In this document: in pieces, positions 61,709 through 64,000 of the stretch
Layout: every line of letters starts with the position of its first letter
How positions within the stretch are numbered: the first letter of the stretch is position 1
From: CAZFHA01 sp964518595
Lineage (GTDB): Bacteria; Bacillota; Clostridia; Saccharofermentanales; Saccharofermentanaceae
DNA length: 64,000 nucleotides
Direction: 5' to 3'
Assembly: GCA_964518595.1 (NCBI GenBank)
Contig: CAZFHA010000023.1
Location: 1 to 64,000, forward strand
Made by a program: the position numbers and the translations under genes
The notes under the pieces: generated by a model
Told to the model about the DNA's origin: nothing
Database searches by the model: none
What the model saw: the letters and a program-made list of their open reading frames with translations, nothing else

Positions 61709-62689
61709 ATGGCTGAATTACGTTATAATCCCATGTTAAATGATTGGATCATGGTGGCATCAAATCGACAGGGGCGTCCGGCAATGCCTAAAGACTGGTG
61801 CCCCTTTTGTCCAGGATCTGGCAAAGTTCCAGAAGAAGGCTACGATGTTTTTTGTTATGACAATGACTTCCCCGTCATGACGCAAGAGTTTTCCCAACTT
61901 ACCGGAAATGAGGGCGGCCAATTCGAGGCTAAATCCATGTATGGTAAATGTGAAGTAATCTTATATCATCCTAATCATACAATAACCTTACCAGAGTTAC
62001 CTGTGGACCATATTCGTAAATTAGTGGATTTGTGGACTACACGCTTTACAACATTAGCCCAAGACAAAGAAATCAAATACATTTTAATTTTTGAAAATCG
62101 AGGGGCTGAAGCAGGCGTAACTATGCCTCATCCACACGGGCAACTCTACGCCTTTAATTGGTTGCCAAAGAATATTGCTACTGAGCTGGAAAGTAGCAAG
62201 AAGTACTATGAAAAGGAAGGCCATTGTTTAACTTGCGATTTACTAGCCGCTGAAAAATCGGCTCAGAGTCGAATGGTACTGGAAAATGACGGTTTCGCCG
62301 TTTATGTGCCTTATTATACGGCCTATCCTTACGGGACTTATGTGGTGGCTAAAGAACATGTTGGAAGCTTGGCCGACTTTACAGATAGTCAAAAAGATCA
62401 GTTGGCTGATATTTTGAAAAAAATAACAGGGACATATGATGCTCTATTCAATAAGTTATTTCCTTACATGATGGTAATGCATCAGGTTCCGGTGAACACA
62501 GAAGAGGATGCGAATCCTTATTATCATTTCCATATTGAGTTTTTTCCGCCTCTCAGAGGAGAGAATGTTCAATATTTCCGTGCCTCTTGTGAAACTGGGG
62601 CAGGCGCCTATTGTAATGCTACTAGCCCAGAAGAGAAAGCGGATGATTTAAGGCAGGCTTACGAGCGCTTTAAAGCTTTGGCTACTTAA
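61709..62689 (+). CDS. galT: Galactose-1-phosphate uridylyltransferase (class I)
   Basis: Leloir pathway enzyme exchanging UMP between UDP-glucose and galactose-1-phosphate. The 326 residues carry the zinc ligand pair CPFC near 31-34, the catalytic HPHGQ motif (MPHPHGQLYAF near residue 150) and the C-terminal HFHIEFFPPLR. galK and galE are not in the window. TGGAGG precedes the ATG. Confidence 0.93.
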   Translation: MAELRYNPMLNDWIMVASNRQGRPAMPKDWCPFCPGSGKVPEEGYDVFCYDNDFPVMTQEFSQLTGNEGGQFEAKSMYGKCEVILYHPNHTITLPELPVDHIRKLVDLWTTRFTTLAQDKEIKYILIFENRGAEAGVTMPHPHGQLYAFNWLPKNIATELESSKKYYEKEGHCLTCDLLAAEKSAQSRMVLENDGFAVYVPYYTAYPYGTYVVAKEHVGSLADFTDSQKDQLADILKKITGTYDALFNKLFPYMMVMHQVPVNTEEDANPYYHFHIEFFPPLRGENVQYFRASCETGAGAYCNATSPEEKADDLRQAYERFKALAT

Positions 62690-62722
62690 TTGGGGTTTAA
62701 GATCGGATTACCCAATAAATGA

Positions 62723-62768
62723 AAAAAGGTGGCTGAGGGTGTATAAAAACCCCTCAGACCACCCTTTT
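62723..62768 (+). terminator. Rho-independent terminator after galT
   Basis: AAAAGG-TGG-CTGAGGG pairs with CCCTCAGACCACCCTTTT across a short A-rich loop, with one or two bulges, and ends in TTTT. Confidence 0.8.
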
Positions 62769-62776
62769 AAATAAAG

Positions 62777-62818
62777 AATAGAGCCGGTGACTGGAAATTT
62801 CAAGTCACCAGCTCTATT
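62777..62818 (-). terminator. Rho-independent terminator of ldh
   Basis: AATAGAGC-GGTGACT and AGTCACC-GCTCTATT arms form a 16-bp stem on the minus strand, with one wobble pair and a 10-nt loop. The minus-strand tail is CTTTATTTAAAA. Confidence 0.8.
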
Positions 62819-62839
62819 TTAGCGTTAACAATAATTTTC

Positions 62840-63793
62840 TTAGATATCCTTAACTTCGTTAAGAATCGCTTTAACCTGCTCGGCAGAGTGTTGGAGGAAA
62901 CGGAGTTCTTGAGGATCAAGCTCAAGCTCCAGAACCTTTTCAATACCATTAGCACCAATAATTGTCGGTACATTAGTACAAACATCTGTAATACCATACT
63001 CACCGTTAAGCACACTACCTACTGTACGGATAGTATTCTCACCTTTGAGTAGAGATTGAGCAATAGTGGAAACGGATACACCAATACCGTAAAAGGTTGC
63101 ACCCTTAAGCTTAATTACCTCTGCACCGCCCAGACGAGTTCTTTCAGCAATCTCAGCTCTATCTGCTTGGGTGAAGGAAATTCCGGTGGTTCTAGCGTAA
63201 TCATCAATACTCAGACCGGCAATGTTTGTAGCACTCCAAGCTGGTAGCTGGGTGTCGCCGTGCTCACCGATAATGTAACCATGCACATTACGGACATCGA
63301 TATCCAATTTTTGTGAAAGTAGAGTACGGAAACGGGCGCTATCCAGTACAGTTCCAGATCCGAGTACGCGATTCTTTGGCAGACCAGACCACTTGCTCAC
63401 CATGTAGGTTAGAATATCGCAAGGGTTAGAAACAACAACAATGTTACCACTATTATAATGTTCCATAACATTCTTAGTGATTTCTTTGCCTAAAGCTACA
63501 TTCTTCTTGGCCAAATCCATACGAGTTTCGCCAGCTTTTCTAGGAATACCGGCAGTCAAGATAATCAAATCGCAGTCTTTCAGATCTGCATAACTACCTG
63601 AGTACAAGTCCATTTGACCAAGGAAAGGCAAAGCGTGACTGATATCCAAAGCCTCACCCTTTGCTTTGTCAGCGTTAACGTCAACTAGTACCAGCTCCGT
63701 ACACAATTGCTGAATTGCCATTGAATAGGCAATGGTAGAACCAACAGCACCAGAACCAATAATTGCTACTTTAGAACCGTGTTTTTTGCTCAT
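62840..63793 (-). CDS. ldh: L-lactate dehydrogenase family protein
   Basis: NAD-dependent 2-hydroxyacid dehydrogenase, 317 residues, probably reducing pyruvate to L-lactate. The NAD fold is IIGSGAVGSTIAYSM at ~11-25, the catalytic histidine is His178 in GEHGDTQLPAWS, and NPCDILTYMVSKWSG near 123 is LDH-like. At the residue that separates lactate from malate dehydrogenases the protein has Arg85 (AGIPRKAGETR), the malate-type residue, so specificity is not certain. The start at 63793 fits the family, with only a weak ribosome binding site; a longer frame is rejected. Confidence 0.88.
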   Translation of the reverse strand: MSKKHGSKVAIIGSGAVGSTIAYSMAIQQLCTELVLVDVNADKAKGEALDISHALPFLGQMDLYSGSYADLKDCDLIILTAGIPRKAGETRMDLAKKNVALGKEITKNVMEHYNSGNIVVVSNPCDILTYMVSKWSGLPKNRVLGSGTVLDSARFRTLLSQKLDIDVRNVHGYIIGEHGDTQLPAWSATNIAGLSIDDYARTTGISFTQADRAEIAERTRLGGAEVIKLKGATFYGIGVSVSTIAQSLLKGENTIRTVGSVLNGEYGITDVCTNVPTIIGANGIEKVLELELDPQELRFLQHSAEQVKAILNEVKDI

Positions 63794-63863
63794 AGTATTC
63801 AACCCACTCTCATTAATATTTACCTTGAGTAGTACACAAGGTATAGCATATCGCTCCAAGTAA

Positions 63864-63877
63864 TTTTCATATGAAAA
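63864..63877 (-). promoter_or_regulatory. Palindrome upstream of ldh
   Basis: A perfect 14-bp palindrome, TTTTCATATGAAAA, lies about 70 bp before the ldh start. It could bind a dimeric regulator. It does not match the Rex redox-repressor consensus. No strong promoter boxes were seen around it. Confidence 0.35.
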
Positions 63878-64000
63878 CACTACATGCAGAAACGATTCAG
63901 TTGCCTGGAATTCGGAAGCATGCTGTTCCATTCGAAAACCAATTACGAATTATTTTAATAGTATTTGCTCCAATTAGCAACTCTTTTATACAAATAAAAA

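Overview
The window reads as chromosomal DNA of a low-to-moderate GC Firmicute, most likely an anaerobic, fermentative member of the class Clostridia. The signs are AGGAGG-type ribosome binding sites, strong TTGACA/TATAAT promoters, Gram-positive gene orders (SRP RNA-dnaX-ybaB-recR; rpmH-rnpA-yidD-yidC-jag-mnmE-mnmG-rsmG; mazG-rqcP-divIC; veg-ispE), HPr with both His15 and Ser46, formate-tetrahydrofolate ligase and a lactate dehydrogenase family enzyme. The sporulation genes yabP and yabQ are missing from between rqcP and divIC, which hints at a non-sporulating lineage. The genus cannot be fixed from the sequence alone. No rRNA, tRNA, CRISPR array, insertion sequence or prophage was seen.

Layout. 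(1) 0.3-7.3 kb, plus strand: an N-acetylmuramic acid operon (RpiR/MurR regulator, MupG-type 6-phospho-muramidase, MurNAc PTS IIBC, MurQ etherase) that continues into the general PTS genes crr, ptsH and ptsI. Two identical-type TGAAA-N5-TTTCA palindromes lie at its promoter. (2) 7.4-19.0 kb, plus: three tandem paralogous lipoproteins of unknown family followed by a 3004-residue secreted protein. That protein carries a papain-like cysteine protease-like domain, PPC-like domains, calcium-binding motifs and five ~300-residue GLUG repeat blocks. This is the most unusual part of the window. (3) 19.4-27.8 kb, minus: a ribose-type sugar ABC transporter (binding lipoprotein, permease, double ATPase) preceded by a membrane-anchored sugar-binding protein, a YesM/LytS-type kinase and a YesN-type regulator, resembling the XylFII-LytS-YesN arrangement. 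(4) 27.9-38.6 kb: housekeeping genes including rhodanese, mazG, rqcP, divIC, recR, ybaB, dnaX, SRP RNA, a degenerate class A beta-lactamase-like protein, fhs, veg and ispE. (5) 38.7-43.2 kb: a large membrane-anchored family PL11 rhamnogalacturonan lyase. (6) 43.3-53.6 kb: an AMP-forming acyl-CoA synthetase, then the rpmH-to-rsmG cluster normally found beside oriC, then an AEC family transporter. dnaA itself is not here. (7) 53.6-63.8 kb: an ECF sigma factor with a membrane-anchored beta-propeller partner, gyrA, a D-Ala-D-Ala carboxypeptidase, galM, galT, and ldh.

Together the metabolic genes suggest a scavenger of cell-wall amino sugars, plant pectin and galactose/pentose-type sugars, feeding glycolysis and lactate formation. 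Several coding starts were moved downstream of the longest possible reading frame because a Shine-Dalgarno sequence or family alignment points to an internal start; each case is explained in its entry.
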